Below are positions 34,562 through 43,260 of a stretch of DNA of 64,000 nt, piece by piece; within the stretch, counting starts at the first letter, position 1, and the number at the start of each line of letters is the position of its first letter. The position numbers and the translations under genes were made by a program. The DNA comes from Hahellaceae bacterium. GTDB taxonomy: Bacteria > Pseudomonadota > Gammaproteobacteria > Pseudomonadales > Oleiphilaceae. The notes under the pieces are model-generated. The model was not told where the DNA came from, did no database searches, and worked only from the letters and a program-made list of their open reading frames with translations. The stretch lies in contig JACKOD010000002.1 of assembly GCA_024234505.1 (NCBI GenBank), positions 749,159 through 813,158 of the forward strand. The letters run 5' to 3'.

Positions 34562-35147
34562 TTTCGGCTACGTGCATCCCTGCAATTGAATATCGGGGTT
34601 GCGAGCTTGATTGGCACTCCTCCAGATTGAACCATCACGCCTCGATCAATACAGAGGTTATGTTTCGCCAATTATTCCAGTCACGTTGATAGGGTGGGCA
34701 TTGCCAACCATTCCCTCTCCCCTCGGGGAGAGGGTTAGGGAGAGGGGGTATTCGCAAACTTTGTTTCGGCTACGTGCATCCCTGCAATTGAATATCGGAG
34801 TTGCGAGCTTGATTGGCACTCCTCCAGATTGAACCATCACGCCTCGCTCAATACAGAGGTTATGTTTCGCCAATTATTCCAGTCACTTTGATAGGGGCAT
34901 TGTTAACATTCCCTCTCCCCTAGGGGAGAGGGTTAGGAGAGGGGTATTCGCAAACTTTGTTTCTGGCTACGTGCATCCCTGCAATTGAATATCGGGGTTG
35001 CGAGCTTGATTGGCACTCCTCCAGATTGAACCATCACGCCTCGCTCAATACAGAGGTTATGTATTCCAGTCACTTTGATAGGGGGCATTGCTAACCATTC
35101 CTCTCCCCTCGGGGCGAGGGTTAGGGAGAGGGGTATTCGCAAACTGC
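34562..35147. repeat. Tandem array of ~200-bp units with CCCTCTCCC elements
   Basis: TTTCGGCTACGTGCATCCC and the ~130 bases after it recur starting at 34562, 34764 and 34960 (the last with one extra base), 202 and 196 bp apart. Each unit runs through a conserved 130-bp unique part, then a CTCCCC-GGGGAGAGGG-TTAGGGAGAGGGG palindrome, then GTATTCGCAAACT. The third unit has small deletions. The array ends against the 3' end of nosL; together with the palindromes before it, 790 bp hold no gene. Short minus-strand ORFs inside the units are the repeat read in frame. Confidence 0.9.
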
Positions 35148-35149
35148 GT

Positions 35150-35655
35150 AGGATGGGTAATCACATCCAGAGTCAGCTCATCAAAGGTGAACACTTTCCC
35201 CCATGTGCTTTGGCAAAGGTCTGTGCAGCAGGTTGATCGGCGAACGAAGCCAGCGTCGGCCCCATGGCACCTTGCTGATTTGAACCCACTACAAACACCG
35301 CTTTGCGGGCGTCGATTAAATGGGCATCGTCAGGGCGGTTCCAGTCGCTGCGACCCATGTCGTGCACAAAATTTCGTAAGTGTTCGGAGTGTTTTCCGGT
35401 TGTAAGTACCAGGCCATCAGGTCGCGGGTCGAACAGAATTTACGGGCGATTTTTTCACGACCTTCAAAGGCTTCCCTTTGGGGCCGGGAAACCCGTACAT
35501 GGCCATACCGCAGACATGGCATTCATCGCTGGGTTCAAACGCAATGGGGTCACCGGCTTGTTGGCGACAGCGTCTTCTTTGCAGCCGGTCAAAAACAACG
35601 TCAGTGCGAATACGGCAGAGAGTGCTTTGGTATAGCGTATTGTGGTATGTAGCAT
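35150..35655 (-). pseudogene. nosL: nosL with multiple frameshifts (lipoprotein, copper chaperone for NosZ)
   Basis: NosL is an outer-membrane-anchored copper lipoprotein that helps assemble the NosZ copper centre. The start MLHTTIRYTKALS and lipobox LFLTGC are intact. After NKPV the frame must shift to give the copper motif DECHVCGMAMYGFPGPKG, shift again after PKG to read EAFEGREKIARKFCSTRDL, a third time near PEN to read SEHLRNFVHDMGRSDW, and a fourth near HGGK to reach VFTFDEL. Each step is consistent with a one- or two-base indel. The 3' end runs into the repeat array, so its true end is uncertain. Either real decay or sequence errors explain it. Confidence 0.8.
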
Positions 35656-35668
35656 GAGTAACCTTAAA

Positions 35669-36491
35669 TTAGATGCGACGTTTTCTGAAAACCCAGTAAG
35701 CGGCGAAGAAGGGTGCTACGACCCAGGCAATCAGCACGCTAAAGAGTATACCGTAACCAAATGAGAGTTCGCCGGCCATGACCAACAGGCCTTGACCGCT
35801 GCCTTCGAAGCCCACCAGATTGATGAGTCGGAAGACATCGGTCGGATTCAGCATCAGCAGATAGGGGATCAGATCCGGATGGAAACGACCTTCGGTTGCC
35901 ACTAATAAGCCCAGCAATCCCAGATCGAAGACCAGCACAAACATGAACCAGAAAATCAGCGCGAGTCCGGCGGCTTTGGATTTCTCTGATACCCAGGCAC
36001 TGATCAGGTAAGCAAAGGCTATGAAGACAATACCGAGCAGGCTGGCGGAGAGAATAAAAATGCTGAATGAACCGAGCACTTCGGAAATGGCCGCGTTTTG
36101 GGCAAAAACCAGAATGGTGACCGCACTGGCTCCAAATCCCAGAATGGTGGAGGTGGTCATAATGGCACCGTGGCCTAATAACTTGCCGATTAACAACTGG
36201 CCTTTGCTCAACGGATAGGTCAAAAGCAGTAACAGGGTGCCGTCTTCATCTTCGCCAACGATGGCATCGTAAGCCAATAAAAGAGCAATCAACGGAATCA
36301 GGAAAACGGCCAGCGAGGCAAGACTGACAATGGTGCTGGGCAGCGATGTAAATCCGACCACCCCTGACGCCGCCGCACCAAACCAGCTGATACCGACTGA
36401 TAACAAGGCAAAAACCAGCGTGATGGCGACAATCCAGCGATTTCAGACCGTCTTTAAATTCTTTCCAGGCGATACTGGCGATGGCATTCAT
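35669..36491 (-). pseudogene. nosY: nosY ABC permease with one frameshift
   Basis: NosY is the membrane part of the NosFY transporter thought to supply a sulfur species for the NosZ copper-sulfide centre. The ATG at 36491 starts MNAIASIAWKEFKDGLK; around 36449-36453 the frame is lost. From there the other frame reads RWIVAITLVFALLSVGISWFG and continues with about six membrane segments, including LAVFLIPLIALLLAYDAIVG and ILGFGASAVTILVFAQN, to the end. The start overlaps the nosF stop by four bases. A couple of missing bases would repair it; without repair the protein would be truncated at about 80 residues. Confidence 0.82.
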
Positions 36492-37426
36492 GAGCGTACC
36501 TCGCTGTGCAGAGCGGCTTCAACAAAGTGGCGATACAGTTGCTCCAGCGAGGGTAAATGAATATCCACATCATCTACGCAGGGATGGGAGAGCAGGTCTC
36601 GCAGCAAAGCCATTTTACCGGACTGATTTGATTCGAACTCCAGTGCATGGCCGTTAATCTGGCGAAAATTGCGGGTTTCAAAACCGGATTGGGACGCGAG
36701 TCGCTGTTGTAGTTCTTCCCGATTCAGACGCCCCTGTACGCGAATTCTCATGGGTAATGCGGCTTCCTGGCGCAAATGTTCCAGTGTACCCAATGCTTGT
36801 AGTTGACCTTTGCCCAGGATGGCGGCGCGATCGATGTGTTTCTCGACCCCGGGTAGCACATGAGAGCAAAGTATCACGGCGCAACCATGTTGTTTCAGTT
36901 CATCCACCATGCTGTAGAAATCCTGGGTGGCGATCGGATCAAGGCCTACTGTAGGTTCGTCCAGCAGCAGTAATTTGGGTTCGCAGAGCAGGGCTTGTGC
37001 GAGCCCCAGTCGTTGTTTCATGCCTTTGGAATAGGTTTTGACTTTGCGTTTTGCCGCGTGTGCCAGTCCGACACGCTCCAGTAGCTGATCGACCCGGCTG
37101 ATCGAGACGCGCTTGAGTCGGGCAAAGTGACGTAATACTTCGGCACCAGTCAGTTGTTGGTAGAAGGAGACATTTTCAGGAAGAAACCCAATTTGATAGC
37201 GATACTGGCTGAAGCTGGCTTCCCAGGGGGCGTGTCCCAGTACCTTAACGCTTCCTGAAGTGGGCTCCAGCAACCCCAGAATCATTTTCATGGTGGTGGT
37301 TTTGCCAGCACCGTTATGTCCGAATAAACCAAGAACTTCTCCTGGGCCGATGCTCAGACTGATGCCTTTGACGGCATCGACCTCGCCGAAACTCTTGCGT
37401 ACATTAACCAGTTCGACGAGGCTCAT
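36488..37426 (-). CDS. nosF: NosF ABC transporter ATPase
   Basis: This is the cytoplasmic ATPase of the NosDFY maturation system for nitrous oxide reductase. The 312 residues have Walker A GHNGAGKTTTMK near 38-49, signature YSKGMKQRLGLAQALL near 134-149, Walker B LLLLDEPTVGLDP near 152-164, and the switch His in ILCSHVLPGV. It is slightly longer than typical because of a C-terminal ~90-residue extension. Its ATG overlaps the nosD stop and its own stop overlaps nosY, so the three are translationally coupled. Confidence 0.95.
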   Translation of the reverse strand: MSLVELVNVRKSFGEVDAVKGISLSIGPGEVLGLFGHNGAGKTTTMKMILGLLEPTSGSVKVLGHAPWEASFSQYRYQIGFLPENVSFYQQLTGAEVLRHFARLKRVSISRVDQLLERVGLAHAAKRKVKTYSKGMKQRLGLAQALLCEPKLLLLDEPTVGLDPIATQDFYSMVDELKQHGCAVILCSHVLPGVEKHIDRAAILGKGQLQALGTLEHLRQEAALPMRIRVQGRLNREELQQRLASQSGFETRNFRQINGHALEFESNQSGKMALLRDLLSHPCVDDVDIHLPSLEQLYRHFVEAALHSEVRS

Positions 37427-38787
37427 GCCGGATCTCCTTCGGTGGTTCCTGAATGGGTTGAGGCTTTGTCTGTGCTTTTTGGGTCTGAGCCTTTTTGCGC
37501 TGATTCTTTGGGGCGAGGGTGCATCAGCGGGTAGCTGTCTTTAATTCCGGTGGCCTTGAGCACCGGAAATTCGCGCTGAATCCAGCGTAGTGTTTCTATA
37601 GCCGGGCTGTTCATCAATACTTTGGCGGCGGGGTATTTCCACAAGACTTTATCTACGCCGTCATTAGGCTCATAATGGGTGTCGCCAATGCCGTCACCGT
37701 TGCGATCCCAGCCAAGGTAATCACTCCAGTAATTGCCCTTACCCTCTTTCGACCACTCTTGTGCCCGGGTCGAAACGTATTTGACTTGCTGCTGGTTGGC
37801 GATAAATTCATTACCGTAGATTTCGTTGTCTTCTGAGCCCGCAGTGACATGAATGGCCAGATCGGATTGTTGCAGCAGGTTGTTCGAGAGCGTGTTAAAG
37901 GGCGAGTTATAGATAAACAGTGCTTTGCCTTCCGCACCATTGATGGACGCGCTGCCGGTCGGACTGGTGCCGGTTTGTATGTGTTTGATCTGGTTGCCAC
38001 TGATTTCTGAATAGGTGATGTAGTTCATCAGTATGCCGTAGTTCTCATCATATTCGGAGCGGTTGTTCAGTACTTTGAGATACTTCGACTGCATCAGGGC
38101 ATAGCCGGTGCGTGTGTGGTGTGTATAGTTTCCCGAAACCTCATTGCGGTAGGAGTACATGTAATGCACGCCATAACGCAGGTGATGCAGTTCGTTATTT
38201 CGCAGCTGGTTGCCATTACTGGTGTCGATGTAGATACCGTCGCGGGTGTGCCAGACTTCGTTATAGGCAACATCCGCGCCTTTGGTGGCGAACAGGTGGA
38301 TGCCGTTGCCTCGATCCTGTGATCGAATGGCTTCGTTGCCTTCTATGCGGTTGTGATACACGCGGGCATTTACGGGTGAATCGAGCCAGATACCAAAGGT
38401 ATCACCATAAAATTCGTTGTGTTCAATAAGAATGTCCGAGGCTGCTTTTTCAACAAAAATTCCGGCATTCATTTTTGTGAGATTGTCGCCCCAGTTAATA
38501 ATACGACAGCCTCGAATGGAAACCTGCGGGGCTTTTACCCGGATTGCATCTGCGTGTTGCTGGCCGTCGATCACGGCACCCTGGCTGCAATTCAGGGTCA
38601 GGGGGACCGTGATTTCCCACGGGCCTTGATAGGTTCCCTGATTTAACTGAATAACGTCGTTGTCTTTAGCTTGTTGCAGTGCCTGTTGAAGCGTTGCAGT
38701 GTCATTTGCCTGCCAGGACGCTGCATTCGCGAGCGGGGCGAAAACGCAGTAGGAGATGAGCGCAAATAACTTAATAGGCGGCTTCAT
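37423..38787 (-). CDS. nosD: NosD periplasmic beta-helix maturation protein
   Basis: A 454-residue periplasmic protein needed for copper-sulfide (CuZ) assembly in NosZ with NosFY. A signal peptide (LFALISYCVFAPLANAA) precedes right-handed beta-helix (CASH) repeats: IRGCRIINWGDNLTKMNAGI, NEFYGDTFGIWLDSPVNARV, NEVWHTRDGIYIDTSNGNQL, NELHHLRYGVHYMYSYRNEV. A C-terminal ~35-residue Ser/Lys/Asp/Thr-rich tail is not usual. It lies 104 bases after nosZ, with a strong hairpin between them. Confidence 0.95.
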   Translation of the reverse strand: MKPPIKLFALISYCVFAPLANAASWQANDTATLQQALQQAKDNDVIQLNQGTYQGPWEITVPLTLNCSQGAVIDGQQHADAIRVKAPQVSIRGCRIINWGDNLTKMNAGIFVEKAASDILIEHNEFYGDTFGIWLDSPVNARVYHNRIEGNEAIRSQDRGNGIHLFATKGADVAYNEVWHTRDGIYIDTSNGNQLRNNELHHLRYGVHYMYSYRNEVSGNYTHHTRTGYALMQSKYLKVLNNRSEYDENYGILMNYITYSEISGNQIKHIQTGTSPTGSASINGAEGKALFIYNSPFNTLSNNLLQQSDLAIHVTAGSEDNEIYGNEFIANQQQVKYVSTRAQEWSKEGKGNYWSDYLGWDRNGDGIGDTHYEPNDGVDKVLWKYPAAKVLMNSPAIETLRWIQREFPVLKATGIKDSYPLMHPRPKESAQKGSDPKSTDKASTHSGTTEGDPA

Positions 38788-38816
38788 GGCGAATGTAATG
38801 TCTTGATGAAAGGAGT

Positions 38817-38855
38817 GATCAGTGTAGCCCGCCTTGTGGGTTGGCTACACTGATC
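38817..38855 (-). terminator. Perfect 13-bp hairpin between nosZ and nosD
   Basis: GATCAGTGTAGCC at 38817-38829 pairs perfectly with GGCTACACTGATC at 38843-38855, loop 13 bases. On the nos strand no U-run follows, so it may be a processing or stabilising element that lowers nosDFYL relative to nosZ rather than a terminator. Confidence 0.55.
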
Positions 38856-38891
38856 TGGGTCAGGCTAGTGGCCTGCGAAGGTTAACCGTGT

Positions 38892-40787
38892 TTAGGCTTC
38901 GACCATCATGCGGCCGCGCATTTCCATGTGTAGTGCGTGGCAGAACCAGTGGCAGTAGTACCAGTACAGACCGGGTTTGCCTGCGGTAAAGGTAATGGAT
39001 GCCGTAGCCTGTGGGCCGATCTCCATACTTACACCGTGATTACACACAACGAAACCGTGCGTGACGTCTTCAACCATGTCGAGGTTGGTGATGATCACGG
39101 TGACTTCGTCGCCGGTTTTTACTTTGAACTCAGTCATACCAAAAGTAGGCGCGACAGAGGTCATGTAGACCCGTACTTTCTTGCCGTCACGAATAATCTT
39201 GTTGTCCTGTTCCAGGGTAATGCCGTCGCGCTTGGCTTGCGCTACAGTCTCGGCGAAGAGTGGTTCGGTACGCTTGTAGAGCTTGTCGGTTTTCACTTTG
39301 CTGCGGTGCACGATCATACAATCGTGTGGTTCGGCATAAGTCGGGCCGTCGTGAACCAGCTTCATTTCTTCGCCTGAAATGTCGATCAGCTGGTCATTTT
39401 CAGGGTGCAGCGGACCAACGGGCAAGAAGCGGTCTTTGGAGAACTTACACAGCGATACCAGATATTTACCATCGGCATCACGGGTTTCACCCATGGTGGT
39501 GTGGTTGTGGCCTGGCTGGTACTGTACGTCCAGTTTCTGTCTGATGTAGTTCACTTTTTCGCCTTTGTAAGCGCGAATGGCGTCATCGAGGTTCCACTTA
39601 CAAATCTGGCTGTCAATGAACAGGGTGGTATAGGCGTTGCCACGACCGTCGAATGCGGTGTGAAGTGGCCCCAGGCCCAGTTCGGGTTCTGCAACCACGC
39701 AGTCGCGTTCTTTGATCTTGCCGGCAAACAAGTCAGGCAGTTTGTCGATGGCGATAACGGTTACGGTAGGAGACAGCTTACCATTGGCAACGAAGTACTT
39801 GCCCTCAGGTGAAGTGTTCAAACCGTGAGGCGACTTGGGAACCGGGATATAGCGGGTGAACGGGCTGTTGGCTTTGGCTCGGCCGTCAACCACCGGCACC
39901 TTGGAGTCTCCGATCGTGGTGAACTTGCCTGCTTTGATCGCGGCTTCTACGGCGTGGATGTCAAACACCACGGCCCAGTCGCGCTCGTTTCTCATGGTGT
40001 CTTCGAGCGTGACACCTTCTTCCGAGTTGTAACAGGTTGCTGCAGTAAAGCGACCAGTGTAGTCGGCATCGGTGTTATCCAGGTTACCGTCAACAATGAC
40101 CTGGAAGGCCATTTCCATGGTTTCTGCGTCAATCGCATTGTACATGGTGTAATATTTCGATGGATCGTACATGTCACGACCATCGTTGGGGTGTGGAATG
40201 CGGAATTCACCGTTGCAGAATACATACTTGGTGTGTGGCACTTTCTGAACGCGCAGACCGTGAATGGCCTGTACGTTCGGAACGGTCAGCATCTTGTCGC
40301 ATTTCATAATGTCGCAGCGGATACGGGCAACGCGCGTATTGGCTTTGTCGTTAATGAAGACGTATTTGCCGTCATAGTGACCGTCGGTCATGGACATGTG
40401 CGGGTGGTGTGCGTCACCGCAGAGAATATCCTTGGAGGCGCCTTTGACGCGTTTGCTTTCGTCGGTCAGACCCCAGCCAGTGGCCGAGTCGATGTTGAAG
40501 ACCGGAATACGCATCAGCTCGCGCATGGAGGGAATACCCAGAATACGTACTTCTCCGGAATGGCCGCCACTCCAGAAACCATAGTATTCATCCAGTTCGC
40601 CAGGATGCACAAACGCGTTGTTTTTAGCGTCTTGAGCCGCTTTGGCGAAGGCTTCGCGCGTCATGATAGCGCTGCCCAGACCGGTTACACCCGCCACACC
40701 AGCCGCACTGGCTAATGCCGAAGCGCCAAGAAATCCGCGCCGGCTCAGAGTGGGCTGGTTTTCGGTTTGATTTTTTTTGTCTTCCAT
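38892..40787 (-). CDS. nosZ: Nitrous oxide reductase NosZ (clade I)
   Basis: It reduces N2O to N2 in the periplasm, the last step of denitrification. The 631 residues start with a Tat signal (SRRGFLGASALASAAGVAG). The beta-propeller carries His for the CuZ centre: CGDAHHPHMSM, PHGLNTSPEGKYF, GLGPLHTAFDG, PGHNHTTMGE and EPHDCMIV. The C-terminal cupredoxin domain has the CuA site CHWFCHALHMEMRG with both Cys, two His and Met. A Tat signal and a neighbouring nosR fit clade I. The gene looks intact. It follows nosR by 66 bases on the same strand. Confidence 0.97.
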   Translation of the reverse strand: MEDKKNQTENQPTLSRRGFLGASALASAAGVAGVTGLGSAIMTREAFAKAAQDAKNNAFVHPGELDEYYGFWSGGHSGEVRILGIPSMRELMRIPVFNIDSATGWGLTDESKRVKGASKDILCGDAHHPHMSMTDGHYDGKYVFINDKANTRVARIRCDIMKCDKMLTVPNVQAIHGLRVQKVPHTKYVFCNGEFRIPHPNDGRDMYDPSKYYTMYNAIDAETMEMAFQVIVDGNLDNTDADYTGRFTAATCYNSEEGVTLEDTMRNERDWAVVFDIHAVEAAIKAGKFTTIGDSKVPVVDGRAKANSPFTRYIPVPKSPHGLNTSPEGKYFVANGKLSPTVTVIAIDKLPDLFAGKIKERDCVVAEPELGLGPLHTAFDGRGNAYTTLFIDSQICKWNLDDAIRAYKGEKVNYIRQKLDVQYQPGHNHTTMGETRDADGKYLVSLCKFSKDRFLPVGPLHPENDQLIDISGEEMKLVHDGPTYAEPHDCMIVHRSKVKTDKLYKRTEPLFAETVAQAKRDGITLEQDNKIIRDGKKVRVYMTSVAPTFGMTEFKVKTGDEVTVIITNLDMVEDVTHGFVVCNHGVSMEIGPQATASITFTAGKPGLYWYYCHWFCHALHMEMRGRMMVEA

Positions 40788-40814
40788 TATTAATGCTCCA
40801 CTGACAGAGTTTGT

Positions 40815-40830
40815 TTGTTGCCGTCAACAA
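40815..40830. promoter_or_regulatory. Short dyad between nosR and nosZ
   Basis: TTGTTG at 40815-40820 and CAACAA at 40825-40830 pair around CCGT, in the 66-bp nosR-nosZ gap. It resembles an FNR half-site pair, but spacing is two bases too long, so it may be only a small hairpin. Confidence 0.25.
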
Positions 40831-40853
40831 CCGGGGTTGCTGCCGACACCTTG

Positions 40854-43007
40854 CTAAAGATTGACGGTTTCAATCATTTCGGGTGCCGGAGCCGAGGTCG
40901 CTCTGGCGGGGTTTGGGGCTTTTTTAGCCTTTTTGCCCTTAATCACTAACGGCGGGCACTTCTTGTCGTTGTGATAAGTCATCTGACAATCCAGACAGTG
41001 GTGACACTCGTTGGCATTGATGGTGCCGTCTGGATGGATTGCCTGAATTTCACATTCCACTGCACACAACTGGCAGGGACTACCGCATTCTTTACGACGT
41101 TTGAGCCAGTCAAACAGTCTCAGTTTGGTCGGAATCGCCAGTGCAGCGCCAAGCGGGCAGATATAGCGACAGTAGACCTTGCGGGTAAATACGGATAAAA
41201 ACAGCAGGAAGGCTGCGTAGGTCACAAACCACCATTCGCGCTGGAAAGCGAGGAGAATCGTGGTTTTGAAGGGTTCGACTTCAGCATAGCGTTCTGCAGT
41301 GGCCATTGACTCGAGCGAGATTCCAAACAATCCAAGCAGAATCAGATATTTCACCGCCCATAAACGCTCGTGTACCGCAAAAGGAAGTTCCAGTTGTTTG
41401 ATTTTGAGCTTGCGAGCCAGTTCGTTGATCAGTTCCTGCAGGGCTCCGAAAGGGCAGAGCCAGCCGCAGAATATTCCCCGGCCCCAAAGCACGATGGTTG
41501 CGGCGGTGAATCCCCACAGAATGAACAGGACGGGATCCATCAAAAAGAGTTCCCAGCGGAAATCACCCATCAGTGCGTGAGTAAAGGTAAATACGTTCAC
41601 TACGGAAAGCTGACCCAGTGCGTACCAGCCGATAAACAGGACGGTGTAGATCAGAAAGCCGCGACGCAGGTTGTGTAGCAGGCGAGGGTAGCGTACCAGC
41701 CAGTCTTGCAGGAAGATAATGCCCAGTAGCAGCACAAGGCTGATGCAGAGCACGGTCACCTGAAAGGCCCGCTGTTCCCAGATGCTTACCCATAGCGGGC
41801 GGTCTTCGTCTGCGATGGCGTTATCGGTGCTTGGCGGAGGCGCGGGGCGATCAATATAGGCCTCGGGGATTTGATAGCCGCCGGTAAAGCTGACAAAGAT
41901 ACTTTTGACGGGGCCGGTTTGGCGACGCACCAGCAATTCGAGATCCCATGGTGTACCGGGATCAAAGTTGTACTGATTCCGGATAATGTAAATGGCCATT
42001 TCGGAAAAGTCAGGGACACCTTTGGCGTACACGTCGTTGAGTCGATAATAATCAACATCACGGAAACTGATGGTAATGCCATTCTGGTTCAACTGAACCC
42101 GATCGAAAATGCCGCCGCGAACGTAACCGGACCCCTTAAAGGAGTATTGGCCGTTGCCCATCACGGCAATGGCGTGATCGCCGGGCTTGAGTTCATTCAT
42201 CAGCCATTGGTATTCGGAATCGCCGAGCAGGTTCTTACCAACGGTGGGGGCGCTCAGGTAGGTGTAATAGAGGTCGATAAAGGTATCTTGTTTCTCATCT
42301 TCAGCCGCTTTGTCTACATCTGCAGCCTCTGTGCCTGTAAAGGCATCGTCGATTTGCGAACGGGTTAAATGCAGGCGGCGAATCGACCCGTCGCCCACTA
42401 ATGTCTGCCAGTCGGCGGTGGTAAATACGTCACTCTTAACGGTTGCCGGGGCGCTGACAACGGCATTATCTGCTTCCAGCACGCCCATGGTGCGGGCTAC
42501 TTTTTTGGCAGAGCGAAGTATGCCTTCGTGTACGACCATAACGGTGACGGTGGCACCGGTAATCGCGTCCACACCGATAACTTCGGGATCGGTGCTGCCG
42601 CCTACCCGCAGTTTGTCCGTAATTTTCCGGCCTTCGTATTGCAGGGCAAAGTCCCAAAGTTTTTTCTCGGGAATGCCCACCAGCAGAATGGGTTCGTGGT
42701 GCGACAATACCCAGGCCGTTTTAATGGTGCCTTCCAGGTCGATAGCGACCAGCGTATTGACGGGCTTGCCTGAGTAAGCGGGAATTTTTACCTGATCATC
42801 GGTTTCGAAGGCATAGCCGACGACCTTGTTGCCGTTTGTTACGGGCCAGAGCGCATGGGCGTCGTCCCATGCTGCCAGCGCGCTGCCGGGCGCGAAGGCT
42901 TGCAGGACTTTTTGTTGCAAGTCCGGTTTCAGATCGGCCGCGTGAGTCGTGAGGGACAGGATGAGCAGCGTCATACTGATCAGATAGCGATACAGTCGCA
43001 GTAGCAT
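40854..43007 (-). CDS. nosR: NosR membrane flavo-iron-sulfur protein
   Basis: It is required for expression and electron supply to nitrous oxide reductase. The 717 residues have a signal peptide, a periplasmic FMN-binding domain (VDAITGATVTVMVVHEG, Thr as flavin site), five to six membrane helices, and cytoplasmic ferredoxin-type clusters (CGWLCPFGALQELINE; CRYICPLGAALAI; CQLCAVECEIQAIH; CHHCLDCQMTYHNDKKCPP). The ATG at 43007 has AAGGAG seven bases upstream; longer starts have none. It is the first gene of nosRZDFYL. A likely FNR-type promoter lies upstream. Confidence 0.95.
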   Translation of the reverse strand: MLLRLYRYLISMTLLILSLTTHAADLKPDLQQKVLQAFAPGSALAAWDDAHALWPVTNGNKVVGYAFETDDQVKIPAYSGKPVNTLVAIDLEGTIKTAWVLSHHEPILLVGIPEKKLWDFALQYEGRKITDKLRVGGSTDPEVIGVDAITGATVTVMVVHEGILRSAKKVARTMGVLEADNAVVSAPATVKSDVFTTADWQTLVGDGSIRRLHLTRSQIDDAFTGTEAADVDKAAEDEKQDTFIDLYYTYLSAPTVGKNLLGDSEYQWLMNELKPGDHAIAVMGNGQYSFKGSGYVRGGIFDRVQLNQNGITISFRDVDYYRLNDVYAKGVPDFSEMAIYIIRNQYNFDPGTPWDLELLVRRQTGPVKSIFVSFTGGYQIPEAYIDRPAPPPSTDNAIADEDRPLWVSIWEQRAFQVTVLCISLVLLLGIIFLQDWLVRYPRLLHNLRRGFLIYTVLFIGWYALGQLSVVNVFTFTHALMGDFRWELFLMDPVLFILWGFTAATIVLWGRGIFCGWLCPFGALQELINELARKLKIKQLELPFAVHERLWAVKYLILLGLFGISLESMATAERYAEVEPFKTTILLAFQREWWFVTYAAFLLFLSVFTRKVYCRYICPLGAALAIPTKLRLFDWLKRRKECGSPCQLCAVECEIQAIHPDGTINANECHHCLDCQMTYHNDKKCPPLVIKGKKAKKAPNPARATSAPAPEMIETVNL

Positions 43008-43048
43008 GCGCAATCTCCTTTGTATTTTCATAGGTGCCGTAAAAAACA

Positions 43049-43065
43049 TGCGACAGAATGTCGCA
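43049..43065. promoter_or_regulatory. Perfect 7-bp dyad in the nosR leader
   Basis: TGCGACAGAATGTCGCA is a perfect inverted repeat with three-base spacer. If transcription starts near 43070 it covers about +6 to +22 of the nosR message, so it could be a repressor operator or an RNA hairpin. I cannot name the regulator. Confidence 0.5.
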
Positions 43066-43076
43066 GTCGTGTTTTG

Positions 43077-43118
43077 ACTATAAGCGCCAAAACGGGGCAA
43101 TCACTTGATTCGAGTCAA
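43077..43118 (-). promoter_or_regulatory. Class II FNR/DNR-type promoter of nosR
   Basis: TTGATTCGAGTCAA at 43105-43118 matches the FNR/CRP-family pattern TTGAT-N4-ATCAA with one mismatch. On the nos strand TATAGT at 43082-43077 serves as -10. If the start is near 43070, the FNR site is centred 41.5 bases upstream, the classical activating position. Such control (FNR, ANR, DNR or NnrR) is expected for nos genes. The site also lies 143 bases upstream of the divergent chemoreceptor gene. Confidence 0.7.
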
Positions 43119-43260
43119 TCATTGATGCTGGGTACCCATAAAGGGTTATTTGCGGGTATCTTGAAGACTGTCGAGAGGAGTATTCAATTAAATGCCTCCC
43201 TTTACAGATCAAAAAACAAGCGCTTTACTCAAAGGCTATGACGAATAGCGAGGTGCGCGT

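Noticed and set aside
34429..35142. Three similar minus-strand ORFs in the repeat cluster
   Set aside because: They are the same repeat unit read three times; no ribosome site or protein family features.
40815..40830. FNR site between nosR and nosZ
   Set aside because: The TTG and CAA halves are ten bases apart instead of eight.
43049..43065. Assignment of the dyad to NsrR or NorR
   Set aside because: It does not match the sites of those regulators that I remember; left unassigned.
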